Below, piece after piece: positions 18,103 through 26,759 of a stretch of DNA of 40,074 nucleotides (position 1 is its first letter; every line of letters starts with the position of its first letter). Both the position numbers and the translations under genes were made by a program. Source of the stretch: Deltaproteobacteria bacterium (lineage in GTDB: Bacteria; Desulfobacterota; Syntrophorhabdia; Syntrophorhabdales; Syntrophorhabdaceae); assembly GCA_029777945.1 (NCBI GenBank), contig JAKORG010000027.1, forward strand, positions 1-40,074, given 5' to 3'. The notes below the pieces were generated by a model. It saw only the letters and a program-made list of their open reading frames with translations, did no database searches and was not told the origin of the DNA.

Positions 18103-19362
18103 ATGTATAGAAAAACGGTCCTGCAAAACGGTCTTACCATAGTCACAGAGTCCATACCTTATTTTTCATCAATTTCAATAGGTCTTTGGTGGAAAACGGG
18201 AAGCAGGTATGAAGACGCCTCAACCAATGGTATATCACACTTCATAGAGCATATGCTTTTTAAGGGCACAGATAAAAGAACCGCCTATGATATTGCAAGG
18301 GAGATCGATGCTATTGGTGGCACAATAAATGCCTTTACCGGAAAAGAATATACATGTCTTTTTGCAAAGGTGTTAAAAAAGGACATGGATATTGCCATTG
18401 ATGTCTTGTCCGATATGTATAAAAATTCCCTGTTTAAGGAAGACGATATGGATAGGGAGAAATATGTCATTGCCCAGGAGATAAAGATGGTGGAAGACAA
18501 TCCTGAGGAATATATTTTTGATTTGTTTAATGCCTCATATTTTAATAACCACCCCCTTGGCATGACAATACTGGGCACTCACGAAAACATAGAAAGATTT
18601 AGTCGAGATAACCTTATAGAACACTTTAAAAGATATTACAACCCAAAGAGACTGGTTATTACTGCCACAGGTAGGGTTGACCATAATAATTTTGTCAATA
18701 AAATAAAAAAGGCTTTTGATGATCTTGATGTCTGTGAAGATGGACAGATTGAATTAATACCCCCTGAGCCTCAAAACCATGTCAATTATATAGAAAGAGA
18801 CCTTGAGCATACATATATCTGTCTGGGCACAAAAGGATTAAGCCAAATTGATGATAAAAGATATGCCTTATATGCATTAAATGCCATAATAGGAGGAAGT
18901 GCAAGTTCTCATCTTTTTCAGGAGGTTAGAGAAAAGAGGGGTTTGGTTTATAATATCTATTCCTATGTGAGTTGCTTCAAAGATACAGGGACTTTTGGCA
19001 TATCCACTTCTACTTCTGAAGAAAATGTATTGGAGGTAATGTCCATTTTAAAGGAAGAGATCTTGAGGATAAAGAAAGAAGGTATAACTGACAATGATCT
19101 TGAATTTTCAAAGGACCATATTAAGGGCAATCTTTTTATGTCACTTGAAAGCTCAGATGCAAGGATGGGAAGGCTTGCCAAAAACGAGATATATTTCGAT
19201 GGATATATCCCTCTAAAAGAGACGATAAGAGAGATAGATATGATAGAAAAAAAGGACATTAATGGTATTATAGACCTCATATTCGATGACTTAAATAATA
19301 TTTCCATTACAATTCTGGGTAAGGCAGATATTAAGGCTATTAAAAGTATATGGAAAGACTAA
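18103..19362 (+). CDS. M16 family zinc peptidase (processing-peptidase-like)
   Basis: Inverted zincin metallopeptidase resembling the mitochondrial processing peptidase beta subunit. The zinc motif HFIEH gives His46, Glu49 and His50, and the third ligand is Glu126 in IAQEIKMVEDNPEEY, at the canonical spacing. The C-terminal half (about 180-400) carries the paired M16 domain with REKRGLVYNIYSYVSCF. The 419-residue length is that of the short bacterial M16B proteins (Bacillus YmxG-like). This gene is commonly found after pnp. No signal peptide is evident, so it probably acts in the cytoplasm; the natural substrate is unknown. The start directly abuts the pnp stop. Confidence 0.92.
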   Translation: MYRKTVLQNGLTIVTESIPYFSSISIGLWWKTGSRYEDASTNGISHFIEHMLFKGTDKRTAYDIAREIDAIGGTINAFTGKEYTCLFAKVLKKDMDIAIDVLSDMYKNSLFKEDDMDREKYVIAQEIKMVEDNPEEYIFDLFNASYFNNHPLGMTILGTHENIERFSRDNLIEHFKRYYNPKRLVITATGRVDHNNFVNKIKKAFDDLDVCEDGQIELIPPEPQNHVNYIERDLEHTYICLGTKGLSQIDDKRYALYALNAIIGGSASSHLFQEVREKRGLVYNIYSYVSCFKDTGTFGISTSTSEENVLEVMSILKEEILRIKKEGITDNDLEFSKDHIKGNLFMSLESSDARMGRLAKNEIYFDGYIPLKETIREIDMIEKKDINGIIDLIFDDLNNISITILGKADIKAIKSIWKD

Positions 19363-19790
19363 AGGTTTATGTAATGAAAAAGGAGGGGGCAAAGTTGCCG
19401 CAATACGTAACAGAGGCAGCCTCTGGTATGGACCTTTATGCCTTTGTTGTAGAACCTTTAACGATTAGACCATTGGAAAGGGCTTTGATTCCCACAGGGA
19501 TTTTTTTAAGTATTCCTAAAGGCTTTGAAGGAGAGATAAGACCACGCAGTGGCCTTGCATTAAGATACGGTGTTACAGTTTTGAATACGCCTGGCACAAT
19601 TGACAGTGACTACAGGGGGGAGATTAAAGTGCTTTTAATTAACCTTGGAGGGGAACCGTTTATAATAAATAATGGTGACAGGATTGCCCAGATAGTATTT
19701 AAAAGCATTACAAAGGCAGAGTTTGAGATTGTTTCTAAACTACCGGAATCAGAAAGAGGTGAAGGCGGTTTTGGCTCCACAGGTATTTAA
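19350..19790 (+). CDS. dut: dUTP diphosphatase (trimeric dUTPase)
   Basis: Hydrolyses dUTP to dUMP and pyrophosphate, keeping uracil out of DNA and feeding dTMP synthesis. All five dUTPase motifs are present: ASGMDLYA (24-31), PRSGLA (65-70), GTIDSDYRGEI (82-92), GDRIAQIVF (109-117) and RGEGGFGSTG (136-145). The length of 146 residues is right for a trimeric enzyme. The start overlaps the M16 gene by 13 bases and the frame is set by the motif order. The C-terminal flexible motif V is intact, so the enzyme should be functional. Confidence 0.96.
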   Translation: MERLKVYVMKKEGAKLPQYVTEAASGMDLYAFVVEPLTIRPLERALIPTGIFLSIPKGFEGEIRPRSGLALRYGVTVLNTPGTIDSDYRGEIKVLLINLGGEPFIINNGDRIAQIVFKSITKAEFEIVSKLPESERGEGGFGSTGI

Positions 19791-19798
19791 ATAAAAAG

Positions 19799-20659
19799 AT
19801 GGATTATTACCACTGCCTTGACAATTTTATAAGCTACCTTACAGCAGAGAGGGGCGTCTCAAACCATACAGTCGAGGCTTATAACAGGGATATTCTCGAA
19901 TTTTTAAAATATTTAGAAGAAAATTCAATCCAAATCGCCTCTCAGGAGGATGTGAACAATTATATAGCCTTTCTCATGGACAAAGGGAAAAAGGTGAGGA
20001 GTATTACAAGGTCTATATCCAGCTTAAGGGGTTTTTTTAATTTTATGATAATAGAGGGCATTATAAAAGAGAATCCCTTTGAGGAGATAGAGATTCCCAG
20101 ATATAAACCATCTATCCCAGAAGTATTAAGCCAGGAAGAGATGCTGGAGTTGATAAGACTTACAGAAGGTGAAAAAAAATCTCTAAGAGATAAAACCATG
20201 CTTGAGCTCATGTATGCAACTGGTCTTAGGGTATCTGAACTTATTAATCTGAAAAAGAGCGATGTGAACCTTGAAGGAGGATTTTTAATAGCCACAGGTA
20301 AGAGGTCAAAGGAGAGGGTGGTGCCCATGGGTTCTTATTCCAGAGATGCAATAAAAAAATATATCTCAGAGGAGAAACCAAAAGGCCCTTACCTTTTCTG
20401 TAATAAAAGGGGAGGTAAGCTGACAAGGCAGGCAATATGGAAGATTATCAGGAAATATGCAAAAAAGATAGATAAGGTTCATGTTTCTCCCCATACGATA
20501 AGACATACATTTGCAACCCATCTCCTTGAAGGCGGTGCTGATTTAAGGTCTGTCCAGATACTCCTTGGTCATGAAGATATTTCCACAACCCAGATATATA
20601 CACATGTGGACCGAAAGAGATTGAAAGAGATACACAAAAGATTTCATCCCAGGGGATAA
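19799..20659 (+). CDS. xerD: Tyrosine recombinase XerD-like
   Basis: Site-specific recombinase of the XerC/XerD type that resolves chromosome dimers at dif. The N-terminal SAM-like core-binding domain (about 5-90) is followed by the catalytic domain. Its residues are Arg144 (TGLRVSE), Lys168 (ATGKRSKERVVPMG), His232 and Arg235 (HTIRHTFATHLL), His258 (LLGHEDIS) and the nucleophile Tyr267 (TTQIYTHV). The C-terminal ending LKEIHKRFHPRG is closer to XerD than XerC, but assignment is not certain without a tree. The length of 286 residues is normal. It is embedded in the housekeeping operon with no attachment-site repeats or integrase-type neighbours, which argues against a mobile-element integrase. 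Confidence 0.88.
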   Translation: MDYYHCLDNFISYLTAERGVSNHTVEAYNRDILEFLKYLEENSIQIASQEDVNNYIAFLMDKGKKVRSITRSISSLRGFFNFMIIEGIIKENPFEEIEIPRYKPSIPEVLSQEEMLELIRLTEGEKKSLRDKTMLELMYATGLRVSELINLKKSDVNLEGGFLIATGKRSKERVVPMGSYSRDAIKKYISEEKPKGPYLFCNKRGGKLTRQAIWKIIRKYAKKIDKVHVSPHTIRHTFATHLLEGGADLRSVQILLGHEDISTTQIYTHVDRKRLKEIHKRFHPRG

Positions 20660-20667
20660 TCTTATAG

Positions 20668-23316
20668 ATGAAGGTTATTACAACCCATAACAATGCAGAT
20701 TTTGATTCCCTATCGTCAATGGTGGCTGCAAAAAAACTTTATCCCGATGCAGTTCTTGTATTTCCTAGTTCTCAGGAAAAGACATTAAGGGATTTTTTAA
20801 TACGCTCCACCTTATACGTATTTGATATAGAGAAGACAAAAAACATAGATTGCAATGCCATTGATACCTTAATTATTGTTGATACGCGGCAGAGGTCGAG
20901 GATTGGAGATTTTTCAAAGATCATAGGCAGAAAAGGTTTAAAAATTCATATATTTGACCACCACCCCGATACACCTGAAGATATAGAGGGGGATGTGGAA
21001 TTTATAAGAAAGACAGGTGCAACGGCAACAATAATAGTATCTATCCTTAAAGAGAAAAATATCAAAATAACACCGGAAGAGGCAACGGTGATGATGCTCG
21101 GGATATATGAAGAGACAGGGTGTTTTCTTTTTCCTTCCACGACAATAGAAGATTTTCATGCCGCCTCCTTTCTTTTGTCATGTGGCGCGAATGTAAATAT
21201 CGTATCAGACCTTCTTGTAAAGGAACTCACACCGGAACAGGTATTTTTACTCAATGAGATTATAAATAATGCATTTGTTTTAAACATAAACGGTATCGAT
21301 GTGGTATTAACAGAGGCAAGCATAGAAAGATATGTAGGTGATCTTGCAGTAGTAGTCCATAAATACAGAGACATGGAGAATCTGAATGCCATATTTGCCA
21401 TATTCAGGCTCGAAGACAGGGTATATATCATTGGTAGAAGCAGAATACCTGAGGTGGATGTGGGCCATATATTGTCTATTATGGGTGGGGGAGGTCATAA
21501 AGAGGCAGCATCGTGCACAATAAAGGAGATGACCATAAATGAGGCAAAGGATAAGCTCATTGAGATTTTGAAATATAATGTGAAGCCATTATATACTGCA
21601 AAGGACATCATGTTTTTTCCAGTTAAGACTGTAGAAGGCAATGCGCCTATCTATGAGGCAAAAAACATAATGGTAAAATACAATATAAATGCCCTGCCTG
21701 TTATACAGGACGAAAAGGTTGTTGGAGTTATCACAAGACAGATAGTGGAAAAGGCTGTGTTCCATAAACTGGATAATGTGCCTGTTAAAGAGTACATGTC
21801 TACTGAGTCTATGTTCGCAAAGCCCGATGACTCAATAGAAAAGGTAAAGGATATGTTGATAGGAAGTAATCAGAGGTTTGTTCCTGTCGTTGAAGACGGA
21901 AGGCTTGTTGGCGCCATAACAAGGACAGACCTTTTGAGGGTTTTAGAAGATGAGGTTACAAAGGTCGTTGTGGGTAAGCGAGAGTCCCATGACTTTTATA
22001 CAAAGAAAAAGAATGTTAAAAACCTTATGAAGGAGAGACTTGATAAGGAAACGTTGAAAAAGCTTATTGAGATAGGTAATCTTGCCGATGAAATGGGGTA
22101 TCATGCATATCTCGTAGGAGGTTTTGTAAGGGATTTGCTCTTAAGAATTTACAACAACGATATAGATATAGTGATAGAAGGAGATGGGCTAAAGTTTGCA
22201 GTGGAACTTGCAAAACGTTATGACGCAAAGGTGAGGCCACATAGAGAATTTGGAACAGCTAAGATTATATATAAAGACGGGTTTAAAATCGACATAGCCA
22301 CAGCAAGGCTTGAATACTATAAATCCCCGGCTGCCTTACCTATGGTAGAGCATAGCTCTTTAAAACTTGATTTGCAGAGGCGGGATTTTACCATAAATAC
22401 CCTTGCCATATCTTTAAATAAGAATACCTTTGGTCATCTAATAGATTTTTTTGGTGCTCAAAGAGATATAAAGGAAAAGGTAATAAGGGTATTGCACAGC
22501 TTGAGTTTTGTGGAAGATCCATCAAGGGTATTCAGGGCAGTGAGATTTGAACAGAGGTTCGGTTTTCAGATAGGAAAACATACATTGAATCTTATAAAGA
22601 ATGCGGCAAAGATGGGTTTTCTTTCCAAGATAAGGGGCAAAAGGATCTGGATTGAACTTTCCCTTATATTACTTGAAGAAAATTGTGAAAAGATACTAAA
22701 CAGGTTGCAAGGCCTTGATCTCCTTAAATTTATACATCCTGATTTAACATTCGATAAAGAAAAGGAAAGGCTCTTTCTCCAGATGCATACTGTATTTCGC
22801 TGGTATGAGTTGTTATATAAAAACAGGCCCTGTGATAAAATTGCATTTTATACCCTTGGTCTTATTGACCAATTAAAACAGGATAAAGTAGAAGATTTTT
22901 GTAATAAGATGGAGCTTAAGGAATCTTTAAAGAAAAAAATAAAAGATGATGTGGAAAAGATAAGGGATACGCTTATAAAGTTTGCCATTGGATTGGGTGC
23001 CATGTCAAAAAGCCAGATTTACAGAACCCTTGATCAGATTTCAGATGAGGCAAAGTTATTTATAATGGCAAAAACAAAATCGGAAGAGATAAAAAAACAT
23101 ATTTCAAGCTATATTACGTATATAGATTCATATAAACCAATTTTAACAGGTTTTGATTTAAAGGCCATGGGACTTAAAGAAGGGCCGCTTTTCAAAGATA
23201 TACTGGAGAACCTAAAAGATGCAAAGATAGACAATAATCTAAAGACAAAGGAAGAAGAGATTGCTTTTGTTAAAAACTTCATTGAAAGATTACCTAATGT
23301 AAATAAAATGCTTTAA
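20668..23316 (+). CDS. DHH-CBS-tRNA nucleotidyltransferase fusion (A-adding or CCA-adding enzyme)
   Basis: Four parts in one 882-residue chain. An N-terminal DHH phosphoesterase domain has THNNADFDS (6-14) and DHH (97-99). A DHHA1 domain has GGGGHKEAASC (273-283). Two CBS domains span about 311-427. A class II nucleotidyltransferase/poly(A) polymerase domain has GGFVRD (484-489), the metal-binding pair Asp498/Asp500 in NNDIDIVIEG, RRDFTINTLAI and EDPSRVFRAVRFEQRFGF. Similar long proteins, such as the Aquifex A-adding enzyme, add the terminal A of tRNA CCA. Whether this one adds A or all of CCA cannot be read by eye. The CBS pair may sense adenine nucleotides. It starts eight bases after xerD. 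Confidence 0.9.
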   Translation: MKVITTHNNADFDSLSSMVAAKKLYPDAVLVFPSSQEKTLRDFLIRSTLYVFDIEKTKNIDCNAIDTLIIVDTRQRSRIGDFSKIIGRKGLKIHIFDHHPDTPEDIEGDVEFIRKTGATATIIVSILKEKNIKITPEEATVMMLGIYEETGCFLFPSTTIEDFHAASFLLSCGANVNIVSDLLVKELTPEQVFLLNEIINNAFVLNINGIDVVLTEASIERYVGDLAVVVHKYRDMENLNAIFAIFRLEDRVYIIGRSRIPEVDVGHILSIMGGGGHKEAASCTIKEMTINEAKDKLIEILKYNVKPLYTAKDIMFFPVKTVEGNAPIYEAKNIMVKYNINALPVIQDEKVVGVITRQIVEKAVFHKLDNVPVKEYMSTESMFAKPDDSIEKVKDMLIGSNQRFVPVVEDGRLVGAITRTDLLRVLEDEVTKVVVGKRESHDFYTKKKNVKNLMKERLDKETLKKLIEIGNLADEMGYHAYLVGGFVRDLLLRIYNNDIDIVIEGDGLKFAVELAKRYDAKVRPHREFGTAKIIYKDGFKIDIATARLEYYKSPAALPMVEHSSLKLDLQRRDFTINTLAISLNKNTFGHLIDFFGAQRDIKEKVIRVLHSLSFVEDPSRVFRAVRFEQRFGFQIGKHTLNLIKNAAKMGFLSKIRGKRIWIELSLILLEENCEKILNRLQGLDLLKFIHPDLTFDKEKERLFLQMHTVFRWYELLYKNRPCDKIAFYTLGLIDQLKQDKVEDFCNKMELKESLKKKIKDDVEKIRDTLIKFAIGLGAMSKSQIYRTLDQISDEAKLFIMAKTKSEEIKKHISSYITYIDSYKPILTGFDLKAMGLKEGPLFKDILENLKDAKIDNNLKTKEEEIAFVKNFIERLPNVNKML

Positions 23317-23333
23317 GGCAAAGGAATAGAAAT

Positions 23334-24032
23334 ATGGAACTTATGGTACCTACCCTTGAAGTAAAAATGGAGTGTTATGAAGGACCCCTGGCAATACTTG
23401 TGAATCTTATTAGAAAGAATCGCATAAGCATATGGGATATACCCCTTGCATTAATTATAGAGAGATTTCTTCAATATGTAGAGCTTGTAAAGGAAATGCG
23501 ATTAAAGATTGCAGAGGATTTTATTGAAATTGCCTCTTTATTAATCTACATAAAGTCAAAGATGCTTTTACCAGAAGATCAGATTCATGAAGAAAAAGAC
23601 CCCAGGGATGAGCTTGTAGAAAGGATCATAGAATACGAAAGGTTAAAAGGGATGGTGGATAGGCTTGGAGAACTTCCTTTGTTGCACAGGGATATATTTT
23701 CAAGGGGTTCAAGTTCCATTAGAGGTGAAGAAGGGTATAATCTTTTGAATCTGTGTCATATCTTCTTTGACCTTATGAAGAAAAGAGAGGAAAGATATAT
23801 AGTTGTAAGAGAACTTAAACCCACCTTGGAAGAGAAATTGCAAATGCTAAAACAAATCCTTGAATCAAAGGGGGTATTTGAATGGAGGGAAGATGAGTCT
23901 ATAGAGCATTCTGATAAGGTGGTGACCATACTCGGTATGCTTGAGCTTGCAAGGATAAAGCTTGCCACCCTTTACCAGAGTAAGCCTTTCAGCAGTATTG
24001 TCATGAAAAGAAGAAGTGGGGGTGCTATTTAA
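23334..24032 (+). CDS. scpA: Segregation and condensation protein A (kleisin)
   Basis: Kleisin that bridges Smc heads and, with ScpB, builds the bacterial condensin. The N-terminal helical region has the family signature CYEGPLAILVNLIRKNRISI (from about residue 14) and IPLALIIERFLQYVE. The middle is charged and variable, and the C-terminal winged-helix ends FEWREDESIEHSDKVVTILG and ELARIKLATLYQ. Length 232 residues is normal. An AAAGGA site precedes the start. Its partner scpB is not adjacent but lies about 5 kb away in another operon on the opposite strand. Confidence 0.9.
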   Translation: MELMVPTLEVKMECYEGPLAILVNLIRKNRISIWDIPLALIIERFLQYVELVKEMRLKIAEDFIEIASLLIYIKSKMLLPEDQIHEEKDPRDELVERIIEYERLKGMVDRLGELPLLHRDIFSRGSSSIRGEEGYNLLNLCHIFFDLMKKREERYIVVRELKPTLEEKLQMLKQILESKGVFEWREDESIEHSDKVVTILGMLELARIKLATLYQSKPFSSIVMKRRSGGAI

Positions 24033-24034
24033 AC

Positions 24035-24892
24035 ATGAGAAAAGGCATTAAAATTACCTTAATTGTGCTTTTAGTTTTAATCATTATTTTTATTGTCTCC
24101 TTATTTATTATAGGATTATCCTTTGGAGAGAAGATCGCCGTTGTGGAAATTGAAGGTGTTATAATGGATACGAAAGATGTAGTTGAAGATATTGTGAGAT
24201 TCAGGGATGACAAAGATATAAAAGGCGTGATTGTAAGGATAAATTCTCCAGGGGGTTCTACAGGGCCAACGCAGGAGATATTTAGAGAGATAAAAAAATT
24301 AAGGGAAAAGAAGCCCGTTTATGTATCCATGGGTGCCGTATGTGCCTCAGGTGGCTATTATATTGCCTCAGGCGGGAATAAAATATATGCCTTACCTTCT
24401 ACGATTACGGGAAGTATCGGTGTTATTATGGAAAATGTAGTAATGGAAGACCTGCTTAAAAAAATAGGCATTCAGGCAGAACCCATAAAGGCAGGCACAT
24501 ATAAAGATCTGGGTTCACCCTTCAGAAAAATGAAGCAGGATGAAAGGGCATACATACAGGAGATACTGGATAGTATCCACAGCCAGTTCATAAAAGATAT
24601 AGCAGAATCAAGAAAGATGAAAGAGGAAATAGTTAAGCAATATGCAGACGGCAGGATATTCACAGGTATCCAGGCAAAGTCCTTTGGCCTTGTGGATGTA
24701 ATAGGAACGTATTATGACACCATAGAAGACATGAAAAAGGCAGTAAATATTAAGGGAAAACCTGTCATTGTAAAGGGGAAAAGGCCTTTTTCGATCTTAA
24801 AGCTACTCGTTTCTTCCTTTGTTAAAGAGATTTATAGTGAAATGTCCTCTTTAAAATATTATGCACCTTTCAAGTTTATGATGGTTCAGTAA
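24035..24892 (+). CDS. sppA: Signal peptide peptidase SppA (short, single-domain type)
   Basis: Membrane-bound serine protease that cleaves remnant signal peptides in the membrane. One N-terminal transmembrane helix spans about residues 7-29. The Clp-fold catalytic domain follows, with nucleophile Ser105 (VCASGGYYIASGG) and general base Lys157 (AGTYKDLGSPFR). The oxyanion-region motif RINSPGGSTGPTQE (69-82) and TITGSIGVI also match. Length of 285 residues is that of the single-domain Bacillus-type enzyme rather than the fused E. coli form. It starts two bases after scpA and is the last gene of the long rightward operon. The convergent gatA stop lies about 40 bases beyond. I see no good hairpin terminator between them. 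Confidence 0.93.
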   Translation: MRKGIKITLIVLLVLIIIFIVSLFIIGLSFGEKIAVVEIEGVIMDTKDVVEDIVRFRDDKDIKGVIVRINSPGGSTGPTQEIFREIKKLREKKPVYVSMGAVCASGGYYIASGGNKIYALPSTITGSIGVIMENVVMEDLLKKIGIQAEPIKAGTYKDLGSPFRKMKQDERAYIQEILDSIHSQFIKDIAESRKMKEEIVKQYADGRIFTGIQAKSFGLVDVIGTYYDTIEDMKKAVNIKGKPVIVKGKRPFSILKLLVSSFVKEIYSEMSSLKYYAPFKFMMVQ

Positions 24893-24933
24893 AGATGTTG
24901 CAAACGGGAAAAAATTAACAGGGATAGTTTTTT

Positions 24934-26394
24934 CTATAAGAACATATCTGGTATTTTTTTAAGTTTCTTTTCCTGTTCAATAAAGAATGCTGCATTTAAT
25001 ATCCTTGCCTCATCAAGGGGTCTACCGATAATCTGAAGCCCGATGGGCAATCCCAGTGAATCAAAACCGCATGGAACAGATATGGCAGGGAGCCCTGCAA
25101 GATTTACCGGTATTGTAAATATATCTGATAGATACATTTTTAGTGGGTCGTCTGATTTCTCGCCTATTTTAAAGGCAGTTGTGGGAGAGACAGGGGTTAC
25201 AATGAGGTCACAGACCTTAAATGCCTCTTCGAAGTCTTTTCTTATGAGGGTTCTCACCTGGCTTGCCTTTCTATAATATGCATCGTAGTAACCAGAAGAT
25301 AATACGTAAGTTCCAAGAATGATACGTCTTTTTACTTCTCTGCCAAACCCCTTTAACCTCGTTTTTTTATACATTTCTATAATATCTTTTCCATCAACCC
25401 TTAATCCGTATTTTACACCGTCATAACGGGCAAGGTTTGATGACGCCTCTGCTGGAGAGATTATATAGTATGTAGCCACCGCATATTCGGTATGGGGTAG
25501 TGAAATCTCTTCTACATGGGCACCGTTTTTTTCGAATATGGAGATACATTCGATTACACTTTTTTTTACATCTGGTTCTATGCCTTCTATGAAATATTCT
25601 TTTGGTATCCCTATTTTTAACCCTTTTATATCCTTACCCAGCGCTTCGGTGAAATCAAAAACAGGTTGGGGTATGGATGTGGAATCCATGGGGTCATGGC
25701 CTGAAATGGCATTCATGATAATAGCACAGTCCGTTACATTTCTTGTTATTGGGCCTATCTGGTCAAGGGATGATGCAAAGGCTATAAGACCGTATCTCGA
25801 AACCCTACCGTATGTAGGTTTCATACCCACGACACCACAGAGGGCTGCTGGTTGCCTTATAGAGCCGCCGGTATCTGTTCCAAGGGAAGCAACGCACAAT
25901 CCTGCCGCCACTGCACTTGCAGAACCACCACTTGAACCACCGGGTATTCTATCTAATGCCCACGGATTTTTTGTAATCTGGTAGGATGAGTTTTCAGTGG
26001 AAGAACCCATGGCAAATTCATCCATGTTCAGTCTTCCGAGGTGGACAAATCCTTCTTTTTTGAGTTTTTTTATCACCGTGGCATCATAAGGGGGTATAAA
26101 ACCCTTTAAAATTTGGGACGCACATGTTGTCTCAATGCCTTCTGTGCACAGTATATCCTTAATACCCAGTGGAATCCCTGTGAGCATCCCGCCTTCTTTT
26201 TTTTCAAGTCTTTTGTTTGCCTCATAGGCCATTTCATATGCTATATCTTCGGTGATTTTCAAATAAGAGCTTATCATAGAATCATATTTTTTTATCCTTT
26301 TTATGTAGAATTCAGTCAATGCAAAAGAAGTAATTTCTCTGTTTTTAAGTAAATGGGATATGTCTTTAATATTAAGATGTAATGTTTCTTCCAT
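24934..26394 (-). CDS. gatA: Aspartyl/glutamyl-tRNA amidotransferase subunit A
   Basis: Amidase subunit of GatCAB, releasing ammonia from glutamine to convert Glu-tRNA(Gln) or Asp-tRNA(Asn) to the amidated forms. The Ser-cisSer-Lys triad sits at its canonical positions: Lys79 ([10 protein letters not shown]), Ser154 ([10 protein letters not shown]) and Ser178 ([11 protein letters not shown]). The C-terminal [20 protein letters not shown] also matches. Length 486 residues is normal. A GAGGAC site lies just before the ATG, overlapping the gatC stop region. Only gatC and gatA are here; gatB must be elsewhere. It stops with TAG. Confidence 0.97.
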   Translation of the reverse strand: MEETLHLNIKDISHLLKNREITSFALTEFYIKRIKKYDSMISSYLKITEDIAYEMAYEANKRLEKKEGGMLTGIPLGIKDILCTEGIETTCASQILKGFIPPYDATVIKKLKKEGFVHLGRLNMDEFAMGSSTENSSYQITKNPWALDRIPGGSSGGSASAVAAGLCVASLGTDTGGSIRQPAALCGVVGMKPTYGRVSRYGLIAFASSLDQIGPITRNVTDCAIIMNAISGHDPMDSTSIPQPVFDFTEALGKDIKGLKIGIPKEYFIEGIEPDVKKSVIECISIFEKNGAHVEEISLPHTEYAVATYYIISPAEASSNLARYDGVKYGLRVDGKDIIEMYKKTRLKGFGREVKRRIILGTYVLSSGYYDAYYRKASQVRTLIRKDFEEAFKVCDLIVTPVSPTTAFKIGEKSDDPLKMYLSDIFTIPVNLAGLPAISVPCGFDSLGLPIGLQIIGRPLDEARILNAAFFIEQEKKLKKIPDMFL

Positions 26395-26395
26395 T

Positions 26396-26692
26396 TTAGT
26401 CCTCTATTTCTATTATAGGTGGCACCTTAAAAAATGAACCTATTCTTTCCGGTGCATTTTGTGTGGATTTTTCAACAGAAAAGGATTCTTTTACCTCATC
26501 TTCTCTTAATACGCATTCAAGGGCTATGGGATGGCTCGTGGGTTCAATATTCGAGGTATCGAGTTTATTAAGCTTTTCCATGTAGTCGAGTATACTGTTT
26601 AGCTGATTTGTATAAAGCCCAATCTCTTTTTCTTCGAGCTCAAGCCTTGCAAGATGGGCCACATATTTTATCGTTTCATCGGTTATCTTCAT
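26396..26692 (-). CDS. gatC: Aspartyl/glutamyl-tRNA amidotransferase subunit C
   Basis: Small subunit that wraps around GatA and stabilises the GatCAB complex. The 98-residue product has the family opening [20 protein letters not shown], the central helix [17 protein letters not shown] and the conserved PTSHP segment. It ends with the typical [16 protein letters not shown]. An AGAGG site precedes the start. It lies one base before gatA and is the first gene of the pair. Confidence 0.93.
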   Translation of the reverse strand: MKITDETIKYVAHLARLELEEKEIGLYTNQLNSILDYMEKLNKLDTSNIEPTSHPIALECVLREDEVKESFSVEKSTQNAPERIGSFFKVPPIIEIED

Positions 26693-26705
26693 CTTTATGC
26701 CTCTT

Positions 26706-26734
26706 TTATAACATAAATTTTAAATCCTTCACAA
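26706..26734 (-). promoter_or_regulatory. Possible promoter for gatC-gatA
   Basis: On the minus strand TTGTGA (26729-26734) and TTATAA (26706-26711) are 17 bases apart, about 14 bases before the gatC ATG. Transcription would start almost at the ribosome binding site, leaving a very short leader. Modest match; the 67-base gap to the pilU-like gene is otherwise featureless. Confidence 0.35.
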
Positions 26735-26759
26735 TCATTCTTTTAGCTATTCCTGTCTA

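Noticed and set aside
19799-20659. Integrase of a mobile element
   Set aside because: The recombinase is XerD-like, sits in a housekeeping operon and has no flanking repeats, tRNA target or phage genes.
24893-24933. Intrinsic terminator between convergent sppA and gatA
   Set aside because: There is a short T-run, but I could not find a stable stem before it on either strand.
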